Below, one piece after another: positions 33,689 to 43,206 of a stretch of DNA of 43,747 nucleotides (its first letter is position 1; each line of letters opens with the position of its first letter). The stretch covers positions 1,317,757-1,361,503 of the forward strand of contig BFEA01000286.1 in assembly GCA_003427395.1 (NCBI GenBank), given 5' to 3'. This DNA is from Chara braunii (lineage: Eukaryota > Streptophyta > Charophyceae > Charales > Characeae). The position numbers were made by a program, and so were the translations under genes. A model generated the notes under the pieces. It made no database searches, was not told where the DNA came from, and saw only the letters and a program-made list of their open reading frames with translations.

Positions 33689-35943
33689 CTACCTAGCGGG
33701 TGCACTGACTGCTGATGTGGGGGACCATTTCTGTGTGAGGAGGTTCTTAAGATACAGGGATTGCAGTAGTTTGTTCTTGGGCAATTTATCGTTGATTTTG
33801 CACAAAAAAGTCGCATCCAAAATGTGTTGAACTAACATCTGCTGAAGAGATTCGCGGTCTTCCTCGACGAACAGAGAGAGTGGAATTAATCTCATGCCCT
33901 CCATTAGGAGGGCATCCATCTTCTCAGGAGCGATACATGCATGTAATATGGGTACAAAGATCTTATAGCTGCGATTTGTCAAGTCCACATAGAACCTGGG
34001 TAGGACCATATCTGGGATGATCCTGGGGAAGCGACTGCCAAAGATATGTCTTGCTGTGGCTAGGATAATTTGTGGTGTTACTGGTTCTTCCACCATCTGA
34101 GTCAGGAAATTGATCTTTCTGTTATCAGGCTGCCAAGCTATGACGTGGATAGCGCCATTCACGATTGAGCAAATGAAAGGGAGGCGCCATTTTTCCAAGG
34201 GGGTGGCTTGCCCCCTTGGAGCTGTGATAGCTCTCTTGCTTCTGGATGCCTTGACTCCTGGCTGTGCGAGTACTGTACCCGCGTCTCCTGAACGGGCTGA
34301 AGTAGAAGACTCAACTATGCTTCCAACTGACCCTCTTGACCTCTCCTGCATAGGCGCATCCTTGTCGGGTGCTGCTGTCAGCAGGAGAGGCCTGTTGGGT
34401 GTCGTGCTTGTTCGAGCCACTCTACGAATTTTGAGGGGAGATTGGCCCTTCACACTTCGTTTATGTGAAGCGGCAACTGAGGATGTGGCCTCGTCCTCTG
34501 ATGAATGCCTTACCTTTGAGGGACTCTGACTGGATGGTGGAATTGGACAGGTAGGAGCTAGATGATCTTGCCGTACCCTTGGGAGGGGGGGCTGAAAGAG
34601 CTGACAGGGCTGGAACTCTGTGCCAGGTGCCAAGGGCTCCTGGTGATGTTTGCTGCTGCTTGCAGCAGGTGTGCCATAGTGGGAACCCTCTCGTGGTGAG
34701 GCTGAGGTACAAATGTTTCCTGAATTCTTGGCTGTGCGCTCATCTCTTCCCTATGGGAATTGAAACGTGGATCCTGGTTGTAGCCTGCGTGTGGAGAAAA
34801 AACTGGGTTCGGAATTGAAACAAGCGGCTTTGGGTTTGCTCCTGTACCCTCCCATGTCCAAGGGGGCGGTCCGTTTGGGGTGTCTGTTCGACTGCGTGAT
34901 CTACCTCGGGACCTGCGAGACCTGGGAGATCTAAGGGTGTGGGAACTCTGAGCAGCCAATTCCCCCTTGTATTTAGGCACTGTCACCCTCTCTCGTGCGA
35001 GAGAGGAAGATTCTTGGGAGGAAAGATCATCCTCGCTCATTTTGGTCCTTGTGCTTCGATTACGGTTGAATTTACTTCTGCGATTGGCATTGTCCTTTCG
35101 TCTGTTGCACTGGTCTTCCGTGTGGAAGTACCATTTGCAATTCGTGCAATATGGGGTGGAGGATGAAGCAAGCTTCACCTCCACCATGTCCCCTTGTTTA
35201 GTCCTTACCCACACCCTGTCCACAAAATGCGCTCGATATTCCAGATCCAATTCACATCGAATGTTCAGAAGAAGCGGATTCGAAGTGAAGCGGTTTGGAT
35301 AATCAATTTTCAGAACCGGGCCAATTACCCGGTTAAGAGCAGTGTGAAGGTACATGTTTGCATCAAGTGGGACTTGGATCGCTAAGACCCAAAATGTGTT
35401 TTCTAGCTCGGTCTTACGGAAATCTTTCCAATCTACCTGAGTCATCCATGCCTTCATCTCAAATACATATCTTGTCCCCTTCAACATAACAGCCCCATCG
35501 CCCTCATTCACCGTCCACTGTGCTACGACCGAGTCTCTGGCAACATAGGAGATTATGTTGGGACCCTCAAATTTCACTCTCCCTCTTTCGAATGGTGGGT
35601 CGAAAGTTCCTTCCTTTCTCCATTCGTTTTCATAGGCTCTGACAATGTCTTCCTTCACTTTTCTCGGCAGGTTCCTTGCTTCATCCCTAAAAATTATAAC
35701 GACAGTCCTCTGTTTTAACCAAGAGATTTTCAATTCATCGAATTTCTCATTTACAGTGACAATATCTTCGTTACCTTCTATCACCACATCATCTATTGGT
35801 ACATCCTCCAGGGCGATTCCCTCATCATAGCATGTGGATATGAGTATGCACGCCCTTTCATCGAATGAATCTTCCTGGTCTGGCTGAGGTGGCTCCTCAC
35901 GCCCTTCTGTCATTGTGTTTTCCACTGCCGCTGCTTCGGCCAT
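33689..35943 (-). pseudogene. LINE C ORF1 (nucleic-acid binding)
   Basis: The start is the ATG at 35943 (MAEAAAVENTMTEG), chosen because the upstream open frame (to 36084) has no homology with LINE B. The N-terminal half resembles the DUF4283-type domain. A zinc knuckle CTNCKWYFHTEDQC (C-x2-C-x4-H-x4-C) is intact near residue 270. An Arg/Ser-rich basic segment follows, then a C-terminal region with no clear domain. One frameshift separates the halves (overlap 34558-34633), most likely in the seven-G run at 34585-34591, so it may even be a base-calling error. It is expected to coat LINE RNA. Confidence 0.88.
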
Positions 35944-37106
35944 TGTGTGAGGAGTGGAATTCGCCTTCCGGATAGCGTTACGTGAGCTGATAGGCTTGGA
36001 TGTTGTGTGTGATCTACTGCTCTTTTGAGGCCGGTGGAGCGGGCCACGCGGGCCTACGCTGTTGTACTTCTGGCGTTCACACACACTAACAGTGGTAACT
36101 GCCTACGGTGTTGGGCCACATTCTGTATTATTCGTGGTGTCCGAAACGTCTCAAAAGCGGAAGTGTTCATAACGATCGCAGGGTCATCATGCCGTATGGC
36201 CAGGAGGCCGATTTTTCTAGCGAGGTGCGATCGTAGGCCACCGTGCATACCAATCCTTGAAACTAGCCCGATTCATCGATTCGAGATTTGGTGGACAGTA
36301 TGACTTATTCCTGATGCAATCTGTGTACGCGGGTCGGCGGGGTGAGTGACCATACAACTTGTAACACAAAAGGGGAGTCCGACCTAATCGTCTGCACAGT
36401 CCGGGGCCCACACTCAATCTCACCACCTTGTGTGCCACGAATTGCTGTGACGGAGAGGTTACCTCGATGTAGCCTTGGTGTCTACGTGCAGCTTGCCAGC
36501 CGCAGTGAATTTCTCGGCGGACGGTGAGACTTATCTCTAGTGTAACCTATTTCCATAGTAACTGTTCAGCGGGCAAGCAATCATAATAAACGGTAGTAAG
36601 ACGAGGAGCTCATCCTAGTCTACTACTACCCGCTAAAATCAATGCAGAGAGACAGAGGCTACGCACAAATTCGGAATCCTACTTTAACCAACTTTGACAC
36701 AAAAGTCACTGAGTAGGAGAATTACCCAGCAGTAACTTCGTTGTCGATGTGCTTCTTGACAGCAACCAATGCCATGGAGCAGCAACGAGTTACCAACATC
36801 TTCTGGCAGCCATTAATGGCAGCCGCTATCATGTTCACGTTCCTTCGGGTACCAGTACTTGGCTCCGTTTGGCTCCAAGAGGTCTTCGCGCTAAGGGGCC
36901 AGTCTACCATCGTGGTAAAACGGGGTCGTGCGTGGCCGCCATAGCCAAGGCCATGGAGAGACGCCGTTACCGCAGTAACTCGCACCTGCGCGGTAGCGCG
37001 AGTACTGCTCAATGGGCCTGCCGAGAACTTCCGAGCGAGTTTCGGCCTGCGGGAGCGGGCCACGAGCGCTACACCAGTGCTGTGGGCGGCGCCTTGCCCC
37101 ACTTCC
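35944..37106 (-). other. LINE C 5' UTR
   Basis: About 1.16 kb between the 5' boundary set by the target-site duplication and ORF1. A GC-rich open frame of 126 codons (37102-36722, minus) lies here, with no recognised domain, and is probably fortuitous. An internal promoter is expected by family analogy. Confidence 0.6.
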
Positions 37107-37121
37107 TAAACATATAGTCTT
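37107..37121. repeat. Target-site duplication of LINE C, right copy
   Basis: TAAACATATAGTCTT, identical to 28619-28633. Confidence 0.92.
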
Positions 37122-38187
37122 ACGAGTAGTGGTAGGAAGGTAGTGAAAGGCAAAAATAATTTATATATTTTTTTTTAAATAAAAGCTATGTTCTTCTCTC
37201 AATTTCACCTCACACTACCTGCCCACCACTACTCCTAATTGTAGACATACGGGGAACCCCATAGCAGCCAGAACCGTGTTCACGAGAGAACATGCGGGGG
37301 CTGCTCCCGACCTGCAGGTGGGCGATACCGGCTAGGGGACAACCGGTAGAATCAGGGACCATGCCAACAGGACCAATCCCTGTGCCTCCCCTCAGGTCCC
37401 CTCCCCTATGAACATCAGCAGACTTTGCTCAATGCTGATCGAGGGATCCAGTGGCACGCAAGTTTTGGGAAGGATAGGGTAAACCTGGCAGAATTTTCTT
37501 TGACTATGGTCGATTTGTAGGAGCATCATGATGTTTTGGGAAGATTGCTTTTTTGGAAATTGCGAGGGATGCTGGACCTGTTTTCCAGTGTAGCCAAAGC
37601 TGTGGGATCACAGTGCAGGAACAGGTGCGTACTGGAAACCAAGGCTAAGCCCCTGCCGCTAGGGCGTTGCCCCGAGCCTCAAATGTTTCCATGATCTTTC
37701 CAAAAAAACAAAAAAGGCAGTCCCAAATTGGCCTTGAAAGATGTGGCAGCCAATAAAATAAAATAGAGGGAGGCCTGGGAGAGCTTGACCCACAAGATTG
37801 AGTCTATGCTCCATTGGATACCTGCCCGATTACAGGGAGCACGCTTGGGTGGGAGCACCCTTGGGTGGATCTAGTCGAATCCATAATGACCAGCATTCTG
37901 AGTTAAGAGGATTCAGAAGGATTTCAGTGAATTTCCTAGTTTTCGCCCAAGGTAATCAATGCTGCTATTTTTCAGTCATTGTTCTTTGTGGAATCACTCA
38001 ATGGAATGCTGGCCCAGTCGCCCAGCATGGGGTGCTCCCCACAAATAAATTGGAACTCTGTTTGTTATAATAGGGAAAACCGAACTTTTTCCTTTTTCCT
38101 AAAAAAATATTAGCTCATCACTAGCCTCTTTTTCCTGTGGTGGACGTGTACTGTGTGCCAAGGTCAAAACGAACCAAAGAGGTCTGG
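37122..38187. other. Non-coding stretch, no gene recognised
   Basis: Right flank of LINE C. I see no gene and no clear repeat apart from short homopolymer runs. Confidence 0.4.
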
Positions 38188-38243
38188 GAGGCTGAACCCA
38201 GAAAGAATGTGGATGGAGGCTGAACCCAGAAAGAATGTGGATG
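38188..38243. repeat. Perfect 28-bp tandem duplication
   Basis: Identical copies at 38188-38215 and 38216-38243, beginning GAGGCTGAACCCAG and ending AATGTGGATG. Confidence 0.95.
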
Positions 38244-38269
38244 TAAACCAAACCAGTTCGTCGCAGACA

Positions 38270-38391
38270 GTTTGCCTGTAAAAGGTAGTGGTGGTTTAAA
38301 CCACCAGTACTTCTGAGCCACTTTTGCCCTGGGCTCCAACTGCTCTGCATGGCAAAGCAGAAGTTTGCCTGTGAAAGGTAGTGGTGGATTT
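38270..38391. repeat. Direct and inverted repeats around GGTAGTGGTGG
   Basis: The word GTTTGCCTGTAAAAGGTAGT and its variant recur at 38270-38297 and 38363-38391. A third copy lies inverted at 42856-42877. A perfect palindrome GTGGTTTAAACCAC (38290-38303) marks a head-to-head junction. TAAACCACCAGTACTTCTGAGCC resembles the end of the element at 39196. Confidence 0.6.
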
Positions 38392-39003
38392 GTGGGTATA
38401 ACTTCTCACAAAATCATGCATACACACAAAAATCTACCCTCCAACTTGGAGGGACACTCCATGTGCTGTAGTGTTCCCATTGCAATCAAGTACAGCGGGC
38501 ACAGAGAGGGAGTTTTTCAACCACAGTTACATTTCCCAGCTATTTTGTTCCAACACGCCTACTAAACGAAAAAGGCCGGCGGCCTTGGGCAAAAAAAAGT
38601 TATTTTACGCCTATAGCAAAATTGTCCATGCGACAGAAATTGTGGTATCTCCAATTATTCTGTGAGTGTATTTCATCTGATGAACCATGCTGTTTTTGAA
38701 GCACTACTTTTTTTGAGTGCAGCGTCTGTGATTGATGCAATGTCTGATGAACAAGATATGCGCAAAATGGGGAGGATTAGCTTCTTTGTGACAGTTTTTT
38801 GTGAGTGCAGTACATCGTTGCGATGTCTCCTTCTCAGTTGAAGGTCACAGGCTCAAATCCTATAGGACGCTGAATTCCTCGGGAGGGTGGCCGAGTGGTT
38901 AGAACCACAAATGGACCTTCTATGTAGATCATGACAACTTAATTCTTTTATTTTCTTACTACTGTTTTAAAATCCACCTTTGGTAGCCGTAGGGTAACCT
39001 TCG
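38392..39003. other. Non-coding stretch with a tRNA-like motif
   Basis: A box-A-like TGGCCGAGTGGTTAGA lies at 38890-38905, with a T-arm-like CTCAAATCC before it at 38862-38870. The order and pairing do not make a tRNA (see rejected items). Nothing else is recognised. Confidence 0.35.
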
Positions 39004-39195
39004 GCTGGATTGACTCATTTCCAATATACATACCCAAATTTGATTTAATGTCAATCTAATCAGACTAGATACCAATTGACTACCCAAATCGTCGATATTG
39101 TCAAAAGTCAACCGCTGCACAGAGGTTGCTTTCTTTATCAGGTCAACCAGCGTCCAAGCATACCACTACCGATAGATAAGGAGACTTTTTTTAAT

Positions 39196-39370
39196 CTTAA
39201 ACCACTAGTACTTTCGAGCCTATTTTTGAAAAGTTTTGGTCTACCTTTGAACTTTTAGGAGGCCGAGCCCGCCGTTGATAAATATGATCGGCAGCCGTCG
39301 TTTCTTTTTGGCCTCCTGAAAGGTCGGAGGCCGAGTATTTTCGAACCGACAAAGGTACTAGTGGTTTAAG
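39196..39370. mobile_element. MITE-like foldback, TTAAACCACTAGTAC termini
   Basis: The left end CTTAAACCACTAGTACTTTCG (39196-39216) is inverted at the right as AAAGGTACTAGTGGTTTAAG (39351-39370). A second inverted pair inside is GGAGGCC/GGCCTCC. It is 175 bp with no coding. It sits just upstream of the group II RT fragment. Confidence 0.7.
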
Positions 39371-39376
39371 AGAACG

Positions 39377-39512
39377 ATGGTCAACTTGCTTGACGTCGAC
39401 ATTGCGAAATGCTTTGATCGAATCAACACTTTGTGCCTCTTGGAAAAGCTAGACACATATCTTGTGATGAGGAATCAGAGGGTTGGTTGAAAGCATGTTT
39501 GGATGATGGTTG
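39377..39512 (+). pseudogene. Group II intron reverse-transcriptase/maturase fragment
   Basis: The plus-strand frame reads LLDVDIAKCFDRIN...LLEKLDTY, then after a one-base shift EGWLKACLDDG. This is the RT motif block of group II intron-encoded proteins (xLDxDIxxCFDxIxHxxLLxKLxT...IxxWLKAG). Only about 45 residues remain. The fragment is truncated on both sides and frameshifted near 39480. It lies 72 bp before a domain V helix, so most of the ORF has been deleted. The origin is probably mitochondrial. Confidence 0.75.
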
Positions 39513-39583
39513 ACTTGATAAAGAAAGTGACCTTTGTGCAACCCATCTCTGTTTGGCCAAAAGATCAATATAGATTATGAGAA

Positions 39584-39617
39584 GAGCCGTATGAGGCGAA
39601 AGTCTCACGTATGGTTT
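39584..39617 (+). ncRNA. Group II intron domain V
   Basis: A 34-base hairpin of exact domain V form. The lower stem GAGCCGTAT pairs with GTATGGTTT (nine pairs including G-U), then comes a two-base bulge AC, an upper stem GAGGC/GTCTC, and a GAAA tetraloop. The catalytic AGC triad (39585-39587) is present. A small hairpin GCTGA/TCAGC follows at 39622-39637, where domain VI is expected, but the rest of VI is unclear. The intron body is lost, so splicing is not expected. Confidence 0.85.
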
Positions 39618-39815
39618 GGAAGCTGAGCCATATCAGCAATGAGATGGTTTTAGCATAGTCATAGCCCCTGCTAATACCGGAAGTGACCATAAAAGCAGAA
39701 AAGTTGTAATTAGCACATACCAAACAAATAGAGGTAAGGGAAACCTGCAGCTGGATTGACTCCTTTCCAACATATATATCGAGTTTTTATTTAATGTCGA
39801 TCTAATTAGAATCGT

Positions 39816-40237
39816 CGAGCTAAAGGCTTCCACGAGCCAACTTTTCTCGGGTTTCTTATCAGCTCCTCGAAGCTCTTCCACTTCGTGGCCTTCAAATATC
39901 GACGAACATAGTTTTCCACTTTGTGGCTGCAAGTCCATTAGTAGTCTCTTATTATGGTGTTAGATCTTGAGTCTTTATGGTTTTGTCTTTTGTTTTCGAA
40001 CTCACATCGAAGTTGCCTTGACTGGTGCCAGGCAAATTCTGCAAAAACATAATTTCATTTTTTTGTAGTATGAAAATAGAATTTGCCCAAAAATGAGTGC
40101 CTAAACCAATCATCATATCTTTAGGCCGAAGGCGGCATCATACGTCTACATTTTCCATCTTTATATGTTAGATCCAATACGACTAGGCAACGCGTCTGCT
40201 CTGGCGACCGAAGTGAGTGTGAGGATAAAATCAAGAA
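39816..40237. other. Non-coding stretch, probably organelle-derived
   Basis: AT-rich sequence between the group II remnant and an unassigned open frame. No gene is recognised. Confidence 0.35.
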
Positions 40238-40483
40238 GTGAACCACAAATCTCAATTCTCTCATCTAGACCCACTTCATACTTTCAACCATCTGTACGGA
40301 TTACGAAATGAAATCGCTATTATTGTAGCGAGCCCGAGACTTGAGAATCCACGGGGCACTAGATTGCCTGAGAAGGTACTCACGCAAGGACCTAAACCTT
40401 TCAATTCAATAAATACAATCGTGGAATCTATTGGATTTAAATTAAATCAAAGACTTTCAAAAAATAACCAAATCGCCTTTTAA
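40238..40483 (+). CDS. Unassigned open frame, possibly a mitochondrial relic
   Basis: 81 codons, GTG start, ending in ...FKLNQRLSKNNQIAF and a TAA. The composition (balanced polar and basic residues, not low complexity) is more protein-like than other frames here. I do not recognise the family. It lies between a group II intron remnant and an LSU rRNA fragment, so it may be an eroded mitochondrial exon or intron ORF. A stop lies four codons upstream, and there is no ATG. Confidence 0.25.
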   Translation: MNHKSQFSHLDPLHTFNHLYGLRNEIAIIVASPRLENPRGTRLPEKVLTQGPKPFNSINTIVESIGFKLNQRLSKNNQIAF

Positions 40484-41125
40484 GTACCCTTGGTTGATTT
40501 ACTCCATAAGAAATACAAGAAGAAAATCAGACGCCAACTTTTTTGAGTCTTGCTTTCATGTCCAGCATGTCTTGCAGCGCTTAATCCAGGTTCACACGAA
40601 GGCGTTGGGGGAATGATAGATGACACCTTTATGATGGCACTCGAGGCTTCCAAGCTGATTGGGCAGACAATGATACGCAATCGGTCATGATCCACATCGG
40701 GAATGCAACGTTCGACCACAAAATTGCGTTGGCTATTCTATATCAGTTGAGCTGGCGACTTTCACCGGTTCATGCCCGACATAATTTAATTCATTTCCAA
40801 AGGTACGAAGTCGGTAGATGCCGAAGCAGCCAATGACTAACCTCCATTTATTGAATTAAAAAAAGAAAAAATGTTTTACGCGATTAAGGTCACTTCGCCA
40901 TATTTGTGTTAATTCAGTCAAAACTAGTTTATTTTGAGGACCCCAAACAGCTCAGCGATCGTTGGTTAGGGCGAGCGACTGTACTTTTTTGTGGTTTCCT
41001 ACTGATAACCTACTAAAAAAGGTGTTAGTGGCAAAGATACCCTTGAGGTAATAAACAACTCAAAAAATGGAGTCCATGAGTTTGAAATATCACTATAGTA
41101 AGCCCAATAACAAGAGATGATGAAA
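40484..41125. other. Non-coding stretch, no gene recognised
   Basis: Nothing is recognised between the unassigned frame and the rRNA fragment. It may be diverged mitochondrial-derived sequence. Confidence 0.35.
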
Positions 41126-41214
41126 GATGGTGTAACGACTGCCCCGCTGTTTCCAACATGGGCTTAGTGAAATTGAACTCTCTGTGAAGATGCGGAGTAC
41201 CAGCAGCTAGACGG
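41126..41214 (+). rRNA. rnl: Mitochondrial-type LSU (26S/23S) rRNA fragment
   Basis: 89 bases match the conserved domain V stretch of large-subunit rRNA. Recognisable words are GTAACGACTGCCCCGCTGT, AGTGAAATTGAACTCTCTGT, GAAGATGCGGAGTACC and GCTAGACGG, in the right order and spacing. The ACGACTGCCCCGCTG form is typical of plant mitochondrial 26S rather than plastid or cytosolic rRNA. Both flanks leave the rRNA consensus abruptly, so it is a fragment and not a gene. Confidence 0.85.
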
Positions 41215-43028
41215 GGGTCTCCAAACTACGGATTTGGGGGTTGAGATGTCAAGTCTTTCCAAGGAAGGGCCTATGACTCGGTTAGAGTATGGGCGACCAT
41301 CTCGCACGATTCGAGAGCCGCGTTGGCGGATATTTCACAACGGTCTGTGGGTGGTCGCGGCTCGCTCAAACCGACGAAGTGTAGGCATAAAGTGTGGCAA
41401 TTCAGATATCTCTACTGAATTGTTGTAGTCACGCATTTTGTTAACGCGATTGAAAATGTTAAACCTGTTTTCGAAGCGACGCCTTCAGCGCCAGCGAATA
41501 TGCAATCACGTGTGGTTTTGTTTTTTGTTAATTAAATTAATGCAAGTTATAAACGGGAGTCAGGTGAGTTTGGCGATGAGTCGCTGCGGTGCCCTAAGCG
41601 CTCACGCGCCTATGGGGCAAAAGTCATGAAGTGTAAAATACGCTGAATAATCAATACTCGGACGATTGATTCTACCTTTTGCTTCATTGAAGCCTGGAGT
41701 CAGGTGAGCTTGGTGACGAGTCACTCGAGTCGTCACTAACGCCCATAGAATATGTCGATGAGGGTGCAACACTCCGTGCGTCCTCTTACGCACGGTGCAC
41801 CATAACCAGCAGAAGCTTCGCGTCTGATTTTTGATGCCATATAAGAGAATCGCAGATATTTGCAAAAAGGCTACGAGTTCACCTTACTGAAATGTAATGG
41901 GCATAATCCGTAGGAAGGCAACATATGTCTGTGTAGGATCCTTAAAGACTATATGTGAAAACTTCAGGCGGTTAGTAGTCGGCAGAGGCTTGGCAACTGC
42001 GACCTGGATGGACGCCGTATGAATGATCAATCAAATTTGTGTTTTCCATAGGACCCTTTGTGGTGTTTGGCATCAATCACTACAATGGGGGGGCTTGCAT
42101 CACAGCTTCAGGCACAAAGTGCAGCAAGACATGCTAGACATGAAGTGCAGATGCTTCGTGTAGGCTCTTTGAGCCTCATCCACTAATGAATCAAATCAAT
42201 GTGGAAAAGAAGTCGCCCATCTGCCTTCTGTTTTGTGTGAATGACATTCACACTTGTTTGTGCATGATAGTTTTTTCAGTTCTGGAAGCTTTCATGATTG
42301 TTGTGTTTTGCATGCTAGATCTTCTAGGAAACCACAAAACAGTACGGCCGCTCTCCCTAGCCAGCGACCGTCGAGCTGTTTGGGATCCTCAGAGTAGAAG
42401 CACTGCCGCTGGAACTGTTATCTTAGCGAGAATTCTCTTAAATTTGGTGTCGATCGAGGCGCGTTAGCGGAATTTCCCAGTTTCGAAATCGGATATATTA
42501 TATTATGAAAGCTTTAGATGCAAGATATACTCTGTGAGGTGGTGAAAGATTGCAGAGCATTCCGAAAACTTGAAGTAGTTTCCCCAACCTGAAATCAACG
42601 GAACCAAAGCACTGATGAGTCGGTGAAGGCGTTGGACATAATAGGCTTATTGCTCTGTGGAGGAGTTGTGAGGCAACTTCGGATGTGCCTAAAGGGGGAG
42701 ATAAGCAGGGCCAAGTCACTGGCCCGACTCCCAGTACCTTGCCTAGCTACCTGCGAGCAGGTGCTATCTAACACAGGGATGCAGGAATGCTTCACCTGCT
42801 GGGCCAAGAAGGCTGGCAGTGGCAGGTAGATGAGCTGTTGAGCTCAGGGCCAAGCAAACCACCACTACCTTTCAGGCTGGAAGGTGAAGTCTTAAATATA
42901 ACCTATACCACATTCTCCGGAGGTTGGCGGAGGCCGGGCACCACCGGACCGCCCAAAAATGGCTGGCGTTGCCAGCCAAAACACAGCAAAAAGGGTCGCG
43001 CTGGCGCTTCGGCAAAAGCTTGGCGTGC
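41215..43028. other. Non-coding stretch with a direct repeat
   Basis: A direct repeat GGAGTCAGGTGAG(T/C)TTGG starts at 41556 and 41696 and continues through GA(T/C)GAGTC. An inverted copy of the GGTAGTGGTGG repeat lies at 42856-42877. A short open frame at 41234-41428 has no recognised domain. Confidence 0.4.
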
Positions 43029-43206
43029 AGTTGTACTCCGCCTTGGCAAAGAGGTACTACCTCTTCAGCCCTACTACTGGCTGCCTGAACTGACCTTGAG
43101 GGCCTGAACTAATCTTTAGTTGTACTCCAGGTTATGGATGAGACACGTGCCTCTTCAGCCCTACTACTGTCCTCCTGAACTAATGTTTAGGGCCCTATCA
43201 CTGGCC
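43029..43206. repeat. Two-copy 89-bp tandem duplication
   Basis: Copies start at 43029 and 43118 with AGTTGTACTCC and share CTCTTCAGCCCTACTACTG and CCTGAACT with a GGGCC end. They have diverged by substitutions. Confidence 0.75.

Larger units (their letters stand above)
28634..37106 (-). mobile_element. LINE C, full-length, 15-bp target-site duplication
   Basis: An 8.47-kb non-LTR retrotransposon on the minus strand, including about 340 bp of later MITE insertions. Sense order: 5' UTR (37106-35944), ORF1 (35943-33689), a 97-bp spacer, ORF2 (33591-29275), a 3' UTR holding two MITEs, and an A-rich tail (T-rich 28634-28652). TAAACATATAGTCTT flanks both ends exactly. It is related to LINEs A and B at the protein level but clearly diverged, so it is a sister family. 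It has fewer disabling changes than B and looks younger. Confidence 0.93.
39004..39815. repeat. Direct repeat flanking the group II intron remnant
   Basis: Sequence at 39004-39072 (GCTGGATTGACTCATTTCCA...) recurs at 39751-39815 (GCTGGATTGACTCCTTTCCA...). Both continue through ATTTAATGTC(A/G)ATCTAAT. The distance is about 747 bp. The copies have diverged by scattered substitutions. Confidence 0.65.

Noticed and set aside
36722-37102. Minus-strand frame of 126 codons
   Set aside because: It lies in the LINE C 5' UTR and has no homology with LINE B or known domains.
38841-38910. Possible permuted tRNA gene (T-arm-like sequence before a box-A-like TGGCCGAGTGGTTAGA)
   Set aside because: The candidate acceptor strands (GGGAGGG and AGGACGC) do not pair and the T-stem has a mismatch, so no tRNA can be formed.
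41313-41346. Second domain-V-like sequence (GAGCCGCGTTGGCGGATA...)
   Set aside because: The lower stem needs indels to pair and the tetraloop is GATA. Too weak beside the perfect helix at 39584.
42610-42640. CTGATGAG resembling a hammerhead ribozyme core
   Set aside because: The GAAA core segment after helix II and the cleavage triplet are absent.
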